From: Phymatolithon calcareum
Taxonomy: Eukaryota > Rhodophyta > Florideophyceae > Hapalidiales
Assembly (NCBI GenBank): GCA_977006965.1
Contig: OZ345361.1
Span: 2,480,001-2,544,000, forward strand
Direction of reading: 5' to 3'
Length of the DNA stretch: 64,000 nucleotides
The position numbers were made by a program, and so were the translations under genes. Below the pieces are notes generated by a model. The model ran no database searches and was not told the DNA's origin. It saw only the letters and a program-made list of their open reading frames with translations. Positions 8,957-19,549 of this stretch are shown here, piece by piece (position 1 is the stretch's first letter; each line of letters starts with the position of its first letter).

Positions 8957-10693
8957 ATGCGGACACATGTACATGTACCTCGAGTCGCCGCCACACCTTC
9001 CGCCCCCGCTGCCCCTTCCCCGCCTCCCGCTGCAATGTCCTTCCCGTCCGCATTTTCCCCGCCCCCGCTCGTGCACACGCGACAATCGCACACCCGTCGT
9101 CATGGCCAACGCGCGCACAATCTGCACGCCGTGCTTGAAAAACCAGATCCCCACACACAACCCGCCGCCCTGCCCGAATCGCCCGCACCAACGCCGCTGC
9201 TGGACGCTGTGACGCGCGAGTCGCGTCGCGTGCGCGCAAACTTCTTCGCGCCGGGACATAAATGCGGCGCACTTCTGCACCCCTCTCTGCACGCACTGGC
9301 GCCCGCATTCGCGCTCGATCTGCCGGAACTGCCGGGCATTGGCGAACTGTCCTCGTCGCGCGGACTGCACGGGCCGATCGGGCAAGCGGAGACGCTGTAC
9401 GCGGCAAGGTTTCCCGGGTATACGACGCGCTTCCTGACGGGCGGGTCGACGGCCGGCGTGCTGGCGGCCGTGCTCGCCACGACAACACCGGGGATGAGTG
9501 TGCTGTTGCCGCGCAATGTGCATCAGAGCGCTGTGCATGCGCTCGTGCTGGCAGGTGCGACGCCGGTCTGGCTGGCGCCGGAGATTGATGTGCACGGGCT
9601 GCTGCACACGGTGCGCGCGCGGGATGTGCGCGACAAACTGGCGGCGGCGCAGAGGGACGGGGTGCAGGTCGCGGCGGTGTTGGTGGTGTCGCCGACTTAT
9701 CATGGCGTTGTGGCGGATGTGAAGGGTATTGCCGAAGTGTGTGGGGGGGTGAGACTCATTGTGGACGAGGCACATGGCGCGCATTTCGGACTGTGTGATG
9801 GATTGCCGGAGTCGGCGGCGAGGATGGGGGCGGATGTTGTGGTGCAGAGTGTGCATAAGACGCTGCCGGTATTGACGGCAGGGGCTGTGGTGCATGTGCG
9901 TGTGAGGACGGGGTTGGCGGAGAGGATTGAGGGGGCGTTACGGATTGTGTGCACTACGTCGCCGTCGGCGCTTGTGTTGGTTGCGATTGATGCGGCGAGG
10001 GCGATGCTTGATGACGGCGGGGAGGAAATGGCCGCGGCGACTGTCAGACAGGCGCGAAGGGCGGTGGGGCTATTGCGGGAGATAAAGGGGGTGAGGGTGT
10101 TGGGTAGGGAGGATGTGGGTGAAGGGGGGGTGGGGATTGATCCGATGAGGGTTACTGTGTTGATGCCGGAGGGGGTGTCGGGGTATGCGGTGGATGAGGC
10201 GCTTATTGAGGAGTTTGGGGTGTATGTTGAACTTCCTGCTTTGAGGTCGATCACGCTGGTGTTTGCGCTGCCGACTACGGATGGGGAGGTTGAGGTGCTT
10301 GTTGAGGCGTTGCGTGTTGTGGTGTCAAGGGAGATGGAACGGTGTGGAAGGGAGGGGGGTGAGATGGTGGGAAGAAGGGTGGAGGTGGGGATGAAGGTGG
10401 GGTTTGGGGAGATGGGTGGAATCACACCGAGGGAGGCTTTTTTCGCACGCGCGGAGATTGTACCGGTTGAAAGCGCTGTTGGACGCGTCTCGGCGGATAC
10501 ACTCTGTCCGTACCCGCCGGGTATTCCGGTCGTTGTGCCGGGAGAGCGGTTTGAGAGGGAGGGGCTGCTCTTTCTTAGGGAGGTGCTGCGGAGTGGGGGG
10601 AACGTGTCCGGGGCGGTCGATGCGGAACTTGCGCAGGTGCGCGTGCTCTGCGAGGATGAAGTGCAGAGGTTGACAGGAAGGAGAAGCATATAA
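8957..10693 (+). CDS. Orn/Lys/Arg decarboxylase family protein (PLP-dependent), probably plastid-targeted
   Basis: This family of fold-type I PLP enzymes decarboxylates basic amino acids, feeding polyamine synthesis. From the ATG at 8957 the protein is 578 residues; the frame extends upstream only by a TTG. Motifs in order: FFAPGHKCG (family N-terminal signature) near residue 97, GIGELSSSRGLHGPIGQAE, FLTGGSTAGVLAA (PLP phosphate region), VVSPTYHGVVADV, LIVDEAHGAHFG with the PLP-binding Asp, and QSVHKTLPVLTAG with the Schiff-base Lys near residue 301. A C-terminal domain follows. The first 75 residues are rich in Ala, Ser, Pro, Arg and His with few acidic residues, as in an organelle transit peptide. 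Substrate (Arg, Lys or Orn) cannot be told. The second half has an extreme run of G in the coding strand. Confidence 0.85.
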   Translation: MRTHVHVPRVAATPSAPAAPSPPPAAMSFPSAFSPPPLVHTRQSHTRRHGQRAHNLHAVLEKPDPHTQPAALPESPAPTPLLDAVTRESRRVRANFFAPGHKCGALLHPSLHALAPAFALDLPELPGIGELSSSRGLHGPIGQAETLYAARFPGYTTRFLTGGSTAGVLAAVLATTTPGMSVLLPRNVHQSAVHALVLAGATPVWLAPEIDVHGLLHTVRARDVRDKLAAAQRDGVQVAAVLVVSPTYHGVVADVKGIAEVCGGVRLIVDEAHGAHFGLCDGLPESAARMGADVVVQSVHKTLPVLTAGAVVHVRVRTGLAERIEGALRIVCTTSPSALVLVAIDAARAMLDDGGEEMAAATVRQARRAVGLLREIKGVRVLGREDVGEGGVGIDPMRVTVLMPEGVSGYAVDEALIEEFGVYVELPALRSITLVFALPTTDGEVEVLVEALRVVVSREMERCGREGGEMVGRRVEVGMKVGFGEMGGITPREAFFARAEIVPVESAVGRVSADTLCPYPPGIPVVVPGERFEREGLLFLREVLRSGGNVSGAVDAELAQVRVLCEDEVQRLTGRRSI

Positions 10694-11536
10694 TACACAT
10701 GTCCAAACTTGTGCTCTACGAGGCTGCGGATTGCACACTATGCTCCGCTCGCTCGCTCGCTCCGTTCGTGTCACTAACTTGTGCCTGCATGTACAGGGGA
10801 TAGTAATACCATCTCCTGATGTATGGCTCGCCCTCAATGTCACAGCATTTCCCTGTCCGAACGGGTTACGATGTACTATACCGCCGGGAGGGAGGGACAG
10901 ATATCGCAAATTCTACGCCCATGTCTACATGTCTACGTAGGGTTGTCGTCAAACGCAGTCATGCGTTGATAGTAGACCAGATTTTACAGTACTGTAGTGC
11001 TGGGTTTGCTACGATTTTTAATTCTGTGATCGGCAGATCAGGCAACTAATAATTGCGTCAAGGTAAACAAAAAAACTTCCCAGCCTGCCGTCCGTTTCTC
11101 ACGAGATCGCCATGCACTGGTTCATTACCTTTGGGGTCGCCACGACATTCTGCTCGCGGTGTGAAAGGGCGTCCGACGCTCGTGATGTGGCCGCAAGACG
11201 CAAGATGTGATTTGGGGCAACTCTGCTCCTGTAGCTGACGTCTCCATGAGTCTTAACGGATTTCGTCGCGATTGCCACGATTTCTCGGATGTATAGCTTC
11301 CGACTCATTGTCAATGACGTTCCAACGTCTATGTCGGCATTTGTCACCCACTGCCCGTTTCCATTGCCACCCTACTTTCAGAATATTTGAGAGGCCCTGT
11401 ACGGCAACGAGAACGTTCCAAGCGACCGATTTGTGAGGATGGGCAGGAAGAGAGGTTGAGTGTGACAGCATCTAATTTTTAATATTCTGTCGAAAACCAC
11501 TATCAAAAAGAGTAAACAATCTACAAACGTACGCAT
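10694..11536. other. Spacer between decarboxylase and uL11m genes
   Basis: No convincing gene is seen. It must hold the 3' ends of two convergent transcripts. A TACAGTACTGTA-type motif occurs at about 10985. Confidence 0.5.
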
Positions 11537-12124
11537 CTAAGCCGCAGCGCTTTCCACGCTTTGCACACTTTGCTGCTGCACCTCCTCCGTCTCCTGTGCG
11601 ACTTCCCCAGGTACATGAGCTTCGATCTCAATGCCGCAAGATTTCGCCGTCTGAATCACGTTACGACACAACGCCTGTAGTGACAGATGCTGCAAATGCT
11701 TATCCTTCTGCTTAATCCTTGCAATCTCGTACACCTGCTTCAAAGACACCGACCCCACAGTTTCATTCCCCGGTTCACTGGCGCCCTTTTCGACCCCCGC
11801 TGCCCGCTTGAGGAAAAATGTCGTTGGCGGCGATCGAATTTGAAAACTTGCAGTCCGATCTGTGTACGCTATCACCTTGGTGGTGAGCGGAGTACCATCG
11901 ACGTAGGCGGCGGTAGCGGCATTGAATTCCTTGCAGAATTGCATGATGTTCACCCCCATTTGCCCGAGACGCGGACCCACCGGCGGTGCGGGCGCCGCCT
12001 TCCCGGCTGGAAGAGTCATTTTCACGATCTGCTTCACGGCCTTCGCGGCCATTATTGCGCACACGTTGTCGCTTGCAAGCGGGTCCACTGCTGCTCGAGG
12101 AGCGCGAGTCCTTGTGCAGGGCAT
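11537..12124 (-). CDS. MRPL11: Mitochondrial ribosomal protein uL11
   Basis: uL11 binds the GTPase-associated centre of 23S rRNA together with the L7/L12 stalk. The body shows LPAGKAAPAPPVGPRLGQMG, followed by CKEFNAAT, the PPTTFFLKRAAGVEKGAS linker and the C-terminal domain with SLKQVYEIARIKQKD. These are the standard bacterial-type L11 landmarks. Red algal plastids encode their own rpl11, so a nuclear copy is most likely mitochondrial; this is inference. An ATG at 12124 adds 24 residues rich in Arg/Thr/Ala that could serve as a targeting peptide; the ATG at 12052 (MAAKAVKQIVK) matches the usual family start. The C-terminal tail is Glu/Gln-rich and longer than in bacteria. Confidence 0.92.
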   Translation of the reverse strand: MPCTRTRAPRAAVDPLASDNVCAIMAAKAVKQIVKMTLPAGKAAPAPPVGPRLGQMGVNIMQFCKEFNAATAAYVDGTPLTTKVIAYTDRTASFQIRSPPTTFFLKRAAGVEKGASEPGNETVGSVSLKQVYEIARIKQKDKHLQHLSLQALCRNVIQTAKSCGIEIEAHVPGEVAQETEEVQQQSVQSVESAAA

Positions 12125-12148
12125 GAGCCGAAACGAAGGCAAGCTCAA

Positions 12149-12784
12149 GCAGCTATGATACGATTACGCCGTGGGGCGGCTTCTGTAAGCCAGGCAGCAT
12201 TCAGGAGGTGAATCATCAATGTTGCTCGTCAACAAATGCACGGTGCTGTGATGAGCAGCTGCTCCGATACTCGCAAGGCCTTCCAGCTTGCAGAACTCGC
12301 CCCTGGTGAGCGCAGGTCTGAATGCGAAGGGGAATGCTGCGCTGTGTGCGCCAAACACGTGACGCTGTCGATACAGTACAGTACAGTATCTGTGTAATGT
12401 GACATGCTGTGCGTCGCGAACGAACGGTTTCAACAGTTCACCTCCTTCTCGCCACTCGTTGCGATGCTCTGTTGTCACATATGGCGTGCGTGCTGAGTAG
12501 GGTTGAAGTGTTTCCGTTTCTTTTCGCCGTGGTGAGCGAGCATCTTTGCAGCGATCGATTGTGATAATGAAAGGGTAACCATTTTAAATGTCATCTGCGA
12601 TGAATGGATTGCAATTCATCAATCTTTCCGTTCTTCCTATGATATCTACAACTTTATGTACAACGTGATGATGATGCTCTTGTCGTAAACCCTCAATTCC
12701 GCGATGAGGGTATAGAGCCTTTTCACATGAACCGATTTTCCTCGACGGCGTAGACCATCAGCTGCGCTGCGCAATTCGCATCTG
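12149..12784. other. Spacer with no recognised gene
   Basis: No coding region was recognised. A CAGTACAGTACAGTA run occurs near 12372. Two minus-strand genes flank it, so it contains the promoter region of uL11m and the 3' end of the next gene. Confidence 0.5.
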
Positions 12785-13636
12785 CTATTGTCCCCTCGAC
12801 CTCGGAAGTGGCGGACCGATAACCTGACCCTTATGTGTGCGACAAAACTCGTCAATAGCGTCAAGAGCAACAGTCTTCGTAATCTGTCCGGCCGGAAAAA
12901 TCGGCGCCCGTCTTCCACCAGGCCCATCAATTTTGTGAATTCGACGAGCCCAGTCCAGAATGACACGCAAATGCTCCAATTTCAACACATGTAAATCAAC
13001 CGGAAGATACAAATCCCTCGCCACCTCTTCACATGCATAATACCGATCTTTCTCAAACCCATGAGACGAATCTCTAGACAGAAACATACGAATCAGATAT
13101 CGTCTAAAAACATGCCCAGGTGCCGCTCGCGAACGAGCAATCAACCCCCAACGCAACGCGCACGCACGGACGAGAACCTTGTCCGGATGAGTGATGCACC
13201 AGTAGGCTATACAAAACCCGAATCGCTTGCGAAACTCCTCATACCGCATCGTCGAGCTGCTCTCCCCGGCTCCAACGGAGGTGGATGCCGGCAGCGAGAC
13301 CGCACTGCGTTTCAACGATGCGGAAAACGTGCCTGGACCCGCCACGGTGCGATCAGCAGATAAGGTTGTGCGCATAGGAACACCTGACGGATAGCCGGAG
13401 AGAGCGGACACAAGTGAATCGGAGGAAGTGAAAGTACGCGCCATCTCCACTTCGGACGCGGGCGGTCGTAAAGGCGATACACGAACTTGGAAAACGCCCT
13501 CGGATGCAAATGACAGCTCGCAATGATTACTGAAAGACGCGTGTCCGATATGCTCGCATAAAGCTTCGGGCATCAGACGGTCAAGACATGACACTAGTTG
13601 CAGGCGATTATCACCTGAACGCGGACGTGAAATCAT
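12785..13636 (-). CDS. Unknown protein with conserved-looking C-terminal helical domain
   Basis: The frame extends to 13726 with a GTG; the first ATG is at 13636 (283 residues) and a second plausible start, MARTFTSSDS, is at 13444. The first half is Ser-rich and low in order (phospho-site-like). The second half, after GAGESSS, is compact and rich in aromatic and basic residues (RYEEFRKRFGFCIAYWCITH, then GHVFRRYLIRMFLSRD and LDAIDEFCRTHKG) and looks like a folded helical domain. I do not recognise the family. Confidence 0.55.
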   Translation of the reverse strand: MISRPRSGDNRLQLVSCLDRLMPEALCEHIGHASFSNHCELSFASEGVFQVRVSPLRPPASEVEMARTFTSSDSLVSALSGYPSGVPMRTTLSADRTVAGPGTFSASLKRSAVSLPASTSVGAGESSSTMRYEEFRKRFGFCIAYWCITHPDKVLVRACALRWGLIARSRAAPGHVFRRYLIRMFLSRDSSHGFEKDRYYACEEVARDLYLPVDLHVLKLEHLRVILDWARRIHKIDGPGGRRAPIFPAGQITKTVALDAIDEFCRTHKGQVIGPPLPRSRGQ

Positions 13637-15493
13637 GCTCTCCGATGTGTTCTCCGATGTGCATCGCGACACAGGGTTGTTATCGCCGTCATGGCGAGAT
13701 TTGTCGGGGGACAAGTGCAGTTGCACTGTCCCGCGACGCGATTTTCGGAAAAACAGCTTGGTTGTTGCTTGCTGCCAGGAAAGTTCCCGGCACTAATCGA
13801 CGACTGCGTCCCGACGAGGAGCATGGAACGAGGCGGACTATATCGCACGCAAGCAACGGCTCGGGGCACGGGTTGTGCTTTCGTTTCGCCGCACAGCACG
13901 AGACAGGCTGCTGTGCTGCGGGATGGGTGTTGTGTTTGGATGTTGTGCGGAAGCGAGCGAGAGCGTGGTACGTAGCGAAGGGCGCAGGGGGAAACGGCAG
14001 GAATGTTTTTGAGGAACTTTTGCGTGGCGGTACAGAACATGAATCGCACGGCATTTGATTAATCTGCTAATATTTAGATAGTCCCCGCCTTCAGGGTAAC
14101 CTACAGAATCTAAACAGCTCGGTACAGTACAGTTCTGTATTGTTGAAGTGAAGTGTATCAATTTCTGCTCCTGTGACCACATTCACCTTAGCTTCATTGC
14201 TGGTCCGTTACGTAATGTGATCACGTTAAGCATTGGGAGATGCGGTATGATAGGCGTTGCAAAATTGCATCAGAGTGCCAAATGCTCGTATGATACGTGC
14301 AGATAAATGGAATTCCACCGTGGAATTCCACCGTCGAGAATGTTCTTTTCACCAGCCGGGCCGCAGCACTGTAATTTGCGCTTGCTGGACAGAGAGCTTT
14401 TTGGTTTAATTTAAGTCTGTCCTGTACAGAATGGTTTTATGATAGTGCCTGGCGCCCCCTGGCGCGGGGGTACTGTAAGAGGCAAGTACTGTACAGTAAT
14501 TAACGCTGTGTTGGATATCTCGCTCATGTAATCGGCGTTTCGCCAATAATGGCTGAGAATAGTCGAAAAAAGGGCATGTGCAGTACTGTACACCTTCAGC
14601 GAGGACGGCCCCTTCAACTAAAAGTTTTGTAGACTATGCTCTGTAGCTGCAGTACTCTTTCGCAAGCAAGTGGAGTCTGCGCAAGGGAAAATTACACATT
14701 TTCCTCCACGCTCTTTTGAGACGGAGGAGTCCAAGATCGTGATCTTGGCCGACAGCCACTGAGTCGACGATATAAAGAGAGAATTTTTTTCTTGAAGTAC
14801 GCTGCAGGAATGAGTGATGAGACTGTTCACTGGTGCTCTGAACAACGAGAGCACTAGCGAGTGTCCTCAGAAGGACAAAAGCGATCATTCAGAGACAAAG
14901 TTTACTTACGCTTCATAACCACGCACTGAAGTGGAAATGTTCAATGAAACTGTCAGAATGCAGCCACTCACTCCTGTTTGGATCATAGGGCATCGTAGAC
15001 ATCATCGAGCAGCTCGAAACTAGATGCAGTATGTGGTGGTTCTGCCTTAAAACCAATCGAGATTTAAAAGCAAAAATGAGGAACGTGATTTCCCTGATTC
15101 AATTCGTGCCAAGCAAGTCTTGAGCTACCCGCCGGTCAGGCTAGTAGAAATGGGTCTACTGTAGATCCGGAGACATCCCAAAGGCTTCCTAGATGTTGAG
15201 TGCAAGTCTGAAAACTTGTAAGAGAAAGAACGAAAACGAATCGTTTTTCTTCGCTGAAAATTAAGCACGGAAAGATGCCGCAGATACAGTAGGAATTACA
15301 CCCTGGTATCCCACCTAGCTTCGGATCATAGCTCGCAGCTATGGGTGTACTGTATGTAGGGTACTTCGGGATATCGAAATATATATATTTTTGCAACTGT
15401 TTAGTTGTTTATTTGAAAGCCCTCATTAACACTCCTAAGACTGTACGGGCGCAGCTTTTCGTAACTTGTTCATTCTAGTATATCGCCTGGTCC
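13637..15493. other. Gene-poor stretch
   Basis: Nothing I can support as a gene. It contains several TACTGTA/TACAGTA motifs (about 14115, 14497, 14580) and a short direct repeat of a GGTGGAATTCCACC-type palindrome at about 14309-14335. Confidence 0.45.
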
Positions 15494-16603
15494 CTAATAC
15501 AGGGACTCGTCGTTTTCCATATTGTCAATTATGGTGACGCTGTAGAGTAGTATGGAGTCTAATGCCTTTTCCGTTCTTATCATTTCTCCGGAGTCCAGTT
15601 CATACTTTGTTAGGTTCATACGTATGGTCTCCATGTGGCGCTCTGCTGCCGTTCCGAATGTATTCGATATTCGCGTCGTGCTCACTTGAGGGAACCTTCC
15701 GCTTGCGTATTTTATGGCCAGCTGTCGATGTCTCACCTTGGTAAACCTGAGGATGGCCGGGATCTCATCCGGTTTGTCGTACGGTATTTTCCTCTTTCTT
15801 CTTGCTATCGTAATATATGAGATTACAGTAGTGCTCGGTATCCCTTTTTCAGAGCGAATTGGCAACTAGGCTCCCCTCGTGTGCTCCGAGGGCTCACATG
15901 TACTATACTAGGGTCTATTGCGGTCGACGCCGCAAGTTTCATCTCGTTCTCCTGTCTCATACACTCTTCACAAGTTGATTCTGTCCGCTGGAATCCTACT
16001 CAGGGGTCGCGACCAGTGGTCGTCAGTCTGCTCATAGCTTCTTCTAAAGCTCTCTTCTCGTCAACTGTCCAGAGACCTTCATCAGAGTATTTTGGAGCGT
16101 GCGTATCTCGCACCCCTTCCAGTCCATGTCTCATCACTACCAGAGTTGTGTCTCCGAGGAGCCTCCCAATAAACCAAAACATTTCCACCGTCTGGTGGCC
16201 CTTGCTTCAGAGACCAAGCACTGGACTCTCCCCACACCAGTCGTTAATCAGTATGCGTCGTTTACGCATTCTTTCCATCTTTTGGGCTTGTACTCTTCCG
16301 CTAGTTCTTTCAGGGAGGTTGCACTGATTCCTGCTGGGTTGATAGAGTGCAAGTTGTCAAGATCCTGAGTTATCATCCACCGTTCGTTCGAGAAGAGGTT
16401 CCTCGACCTATTGCTGACCCGCAGTCGTTATCTCTTCTGCAGTTGCTCCAAAAAGAGGGCACGCTGTGTCTTGACTGTAGGCATGCCAAGGAGATCACGA
16501 AGCCTTTCCTGACAAGACGCGAGATAATCGCACTCTCAAGGGCCCCGAATCGTTTGAGAAGGGCCGCGTGGCGCGGACTCAAGTAGAGTGCGTATTCTGC
16601 CAC
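15494..16603 (-). pseudogene. Decayed coding region of unknown origin
   Basis: Successive minus-strand open segments carry protein-like sequence in shifting frames: 16603-16373 (EYALYLSPRHAALLKRFGAL and ISRLVRKGFVISLACLQS), about 16370-16250 (a segment containing AEEYKPKRWKEC), 16188-15890 (ending in an STCEECMRQE stretch) and 15865-15494 (KVRHRQLAIKYASGRFPQ). The hydrophobic/charged patterning looks like a real protein that has collected frameshifts. I do not recognise the family; a retroelement or viral-type origin is possible but unsupported. Confidence 0.35.
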
Positions 16604-18043
16604 TGACCGACTTCTGGATATCAGATTCGATTAGTGTAAGTGCCAGAGATGCTAAACCGTACAATTCACGCACATAATTCCATAATTTGGCATGGAGCAA
16701 CGTTTTACAAAACAGCTGCTCTTATTATTTGCTCTCTCGTATTTCACACTGCCAAAGAGAAGATTAGTACTTCTGATCGACATAGAATGCTTCTCTTGGA
16801 TTACAGTATAGTACAAGACGCTAATATGCGCTTTTCACTCTTTGTTATGTATCCTTCGGTACCCACATGTTTTGGTAATGAATTTGTGAAGCAAACAACA
16901 GAGAGCACATCAAAGTCGTCAACAAAGACACAAGGCTACCCCTGCCGGCATGAAATGATTCGCTCCCTATAGCCCTCACACTTAGTCCTAAAGGTATTTT
17001 AAAAACGGACGATACGAGAGCGCTCACTCCTTAAATGCGATTCTTGGTTGAATGTACAAAGCCCGCCCAACATGTCATGTCCGCGTGGGGCTTTATGAAG
17101 CAGAACTCATTTAGAAATATGCTCTCTGCAAGCCCGGGATATAAAAACCCCAGTCCACAACGGTTGGAACTGTAATACCCTGCTCTTTCGCACGTCGAGA
17201 CAGCACGAGAAAACTCGTGATCGGCTGAAGGGATGTTGACGCGATACCTTCGCTGTCCCTGAGCTGGCATCTAGGGATATCGATTGCAGTGACCCTTCCT
17301 GGGCACCGCTATCCCTGCCAGTAGACGACTCTTCCATGTGGGTGCCGGAAGGCCCACGCAGAAGAGAGGCCTACCGGAGGCACTGGTAAGCCGTGATCCA
17401 ATCAAGGTGTTGGTTTTTGCGTATCTTGTGATTACCAGAACACTGGGGTCTTCCTCCTGCCTTTGCTACATTGCTAATCGAGCTGATTACTACTTAAGCG
17501 CAATAAAGGCAGTGCCATCGAAAACGAGCAACCGCATGGCGACCTAGCCTCTCAATCTCTCCTGTTCCCAACGTTACCATCGTGCCCACCTTTTCCTTCA
17601 CCCTGACACGCCGTGAGGCGTTACAGAACTCAAATGACGAGAAATCCGGACGACCGCAGCAACCATCAGCAAAACAGTTGCTGGCACTGAAAATGTGTCT
17701 TCTGCAAGTCTTGCATGCACCCCGCATAGCTTGGGTGTAAACAGGTGAAAACGTTTTCGCTCACTACAGTACGCACCATCGTTGCACAGCCAGAAGGGTT
17801 CATGTGAACTGCTTCTGGTTCCAATGAACGCATTGTACCCAACGGCCCACTATGTTTCCAACAGATACAGACAGCTGGATACATTTAGCTCTCCAATCTT
17901 AGTCGTCAACTCTTGTTACATTCCTCACCGGCACATCACCATTGAATACAAGAAACTATTTTACAGAAACTCAACGAAAAAAACCATGCGCATGCACAAA
18001 TCATGTTAAACCCCGAGCCGAAAGCATGAAAACGCCCTCAAAG
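16604..18043. other. Gene-poor stretch
   Basis: No gene recognised. A TATATAAA-like box on the minus strand near 17143 and surrounding sequence could be a promoter or an LTR remnant, but no partner repeat was found. Confidence 0.4.
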
Positions 18044-18844
18044 TTAGGATAATCCCGCCGAAAACGGGACAAAAATGTACTTAAAAACCCAGAACATAAC
18101 GCTAATCCCCAAAGTCGCACATGCAAACAACATTGGATAAATCCCATAAAGAGCCGCACTAACAAACCCCGCAGCCGCCGCGCACGCCCATACAATATCT
18201 CTAAATTGGAATTCCAGCAGATGACACCGATAAACCTTTCCACCCTGTTCGAATCGCACCCTTCGCACAAGATAAAAAACCGCCTGAAACAGCAGCACAA
18301 CCAATGTGCCATTCGCCGGTCTATAAACCGCCGTACAAATCCCGCTCAAAGTCCCGGCCGCCACCACCATTGTCAGCATTTGATGTGCGCGCACCACGGT
18401 CGGCAGTTCATGCTTTCGCGCAGCCCATCGGCGTGCCACCTGCGCACAAGACTCCAGATTCGCACACGAGGCGCTGCGCAGCGCCGGGGCGATCACAGCG
18501 AGCGCCAGCAGGATTACACGCTCGGACATCGCGAGCGGTAGCGCGGGCAGGGGAAGCATGGCGCGTCCGAGAAGCGCTAGCAGGATCGGCGAATGGACAA
18601 AAGAGATGGCACGCGAGACGCGACGAAGACGCGCGGAGCGCGAGAGCGGCTCGGACGACACGCGAAACCAGGGAAGGCGGAACGTTCGCGGGTTGGATGA
18701 CGATTGCCGCTTGGAGACGGCCATGTTGATGCGCCATTTTGGGTTGGAAAAGATCGGCGGAGGGCGGTGGAGATTCGGTGGCCGTCCGGACCGCGGTCTC
18801 CCCAGGAGGGGAGCGGTCTGGACGAACGCCGCGGCGCTTTCCAT
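18044..18844 (-). CDS. Multi-pass membrane protein of unknown function, possibly organelle-targeted
   Basis: A 266-residue ATG-initiated frame; an internal ATG at 18724 is an alternative start. The first 90 residues are Arg/Pro/Ser-rich with almost no acidic residues, resembling an organelle-targeting presequence. Hydrophobic segments follow at about residues 92-120 (LLALLGRAMLPLPALPLA and VILLALAVIAPAL), 155-172, 178-195 (TLVVLLFQAVFYLV), 215-235 and 236-258 (LFACATLGISVMFWVFKYIF), so roughly four to five membrane spans. No family was recognised. Its upstream region lies head-on to 700 bp without genes. Confidence 0.6.
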   Translation of the reverse strand: MESAAAFVQTAPLLGRPRSGRPPNLHRPPPIFSNPKWRINMAVSKRQSSSNPRTFRLPWFRVSSEPLSRSARLRRVSRAISFVHSPILLALLGRAMLPLPALPLAMSERVILLALAVIAPALRSASCANLESCAQVARRWAARKHELPTVVRAHQMLTMVVAAGTLSGICTAVYRPANGTLVVLLFQAVFYLVRRVRFEQGGKVYRCHLLEFQFRDIVWACAAAAGFVSAALYGIYPMLFACATLGISVMFWVFKYIFVPFSAGLS

Positions 18845-19549
18845 AGGGAACTTGTCTTGATTGCGCTTGGCAGCGGGAAAAGGGCGGACTACTGTGCCAG
18901 ATTATACTGGTGTTGGCGTTTTGGGAGGTAAAGGTTTCAAAATTTTGAGAAAGATCAATTTCCGATGATTTTACTGGCTGAAAGATGAGATTTTAGATCC
19001 AATATACCTCTTCGAGACATTCCTTCAGGTTAACCTTGTGAATCTGATTTTCTGCCTCCTCATACCATACTGCACCCTTTCTCATGAGTCCCATAATTCA
19101 ATGACGTAGTTTTCCCAAACTGTTGTATCAATACCGTCCAAACACGGGAATAACGGTAAGGTCCCGATATGCTATTGGGAAGAAAATTGAAGAGACGTCT
19201 GTCCCTTGGCAGTCCAAAAAGGGGCCACTCGACCCTTGATTGTAGGATTGCGGATGATATCAACTCCAGAATTGGGCGCATGTATGCTGTCCTTTTGCGA
19301 TTATTGTTTGGAGCAGTACTTTCCTCGCAATTTATTTCCTGCCCTATGAAAGTATTCACTCCACGTGCAGCAATAAGGAGAAAGGAAACTACCGATCCAA
19401 AAAAACTGTCTACTACGTCTAACATTTCTGATAATTTGGACTTAGCGCTTCTCACAAGCTGAAGCTTTGTCCTAACTGTGAGCAGTTAGTAATAAAGCGT
19501 ATACGCTTCCAATTAATGACCTCAAGAAATCTAAGCAGTTATGTTCTGG
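18845..19549. other. Spacer, no gene recognised
   Basis: Lies between the 5' end of the membrane-protein gene and the 3' end of the amine oxidase gene, both on the minus strand. Nothing else is supported. Confidence 0.45.

Noticed and set aside
8948-9895. Long antisense open frame (315 codons) opposite the decarboxylase gene
   Set aside because: It reads as His/Arg/Gln-rich low-information sequence with no motif; it results from the strong codon bias of the sense gene.
9700-10698. Long antisense open frame (332 codons) opposite the decarboxylase 3' half
   Set aside because: Ser/Thr/Pro repeats mirror the G-rich sense strand; no start context or family.
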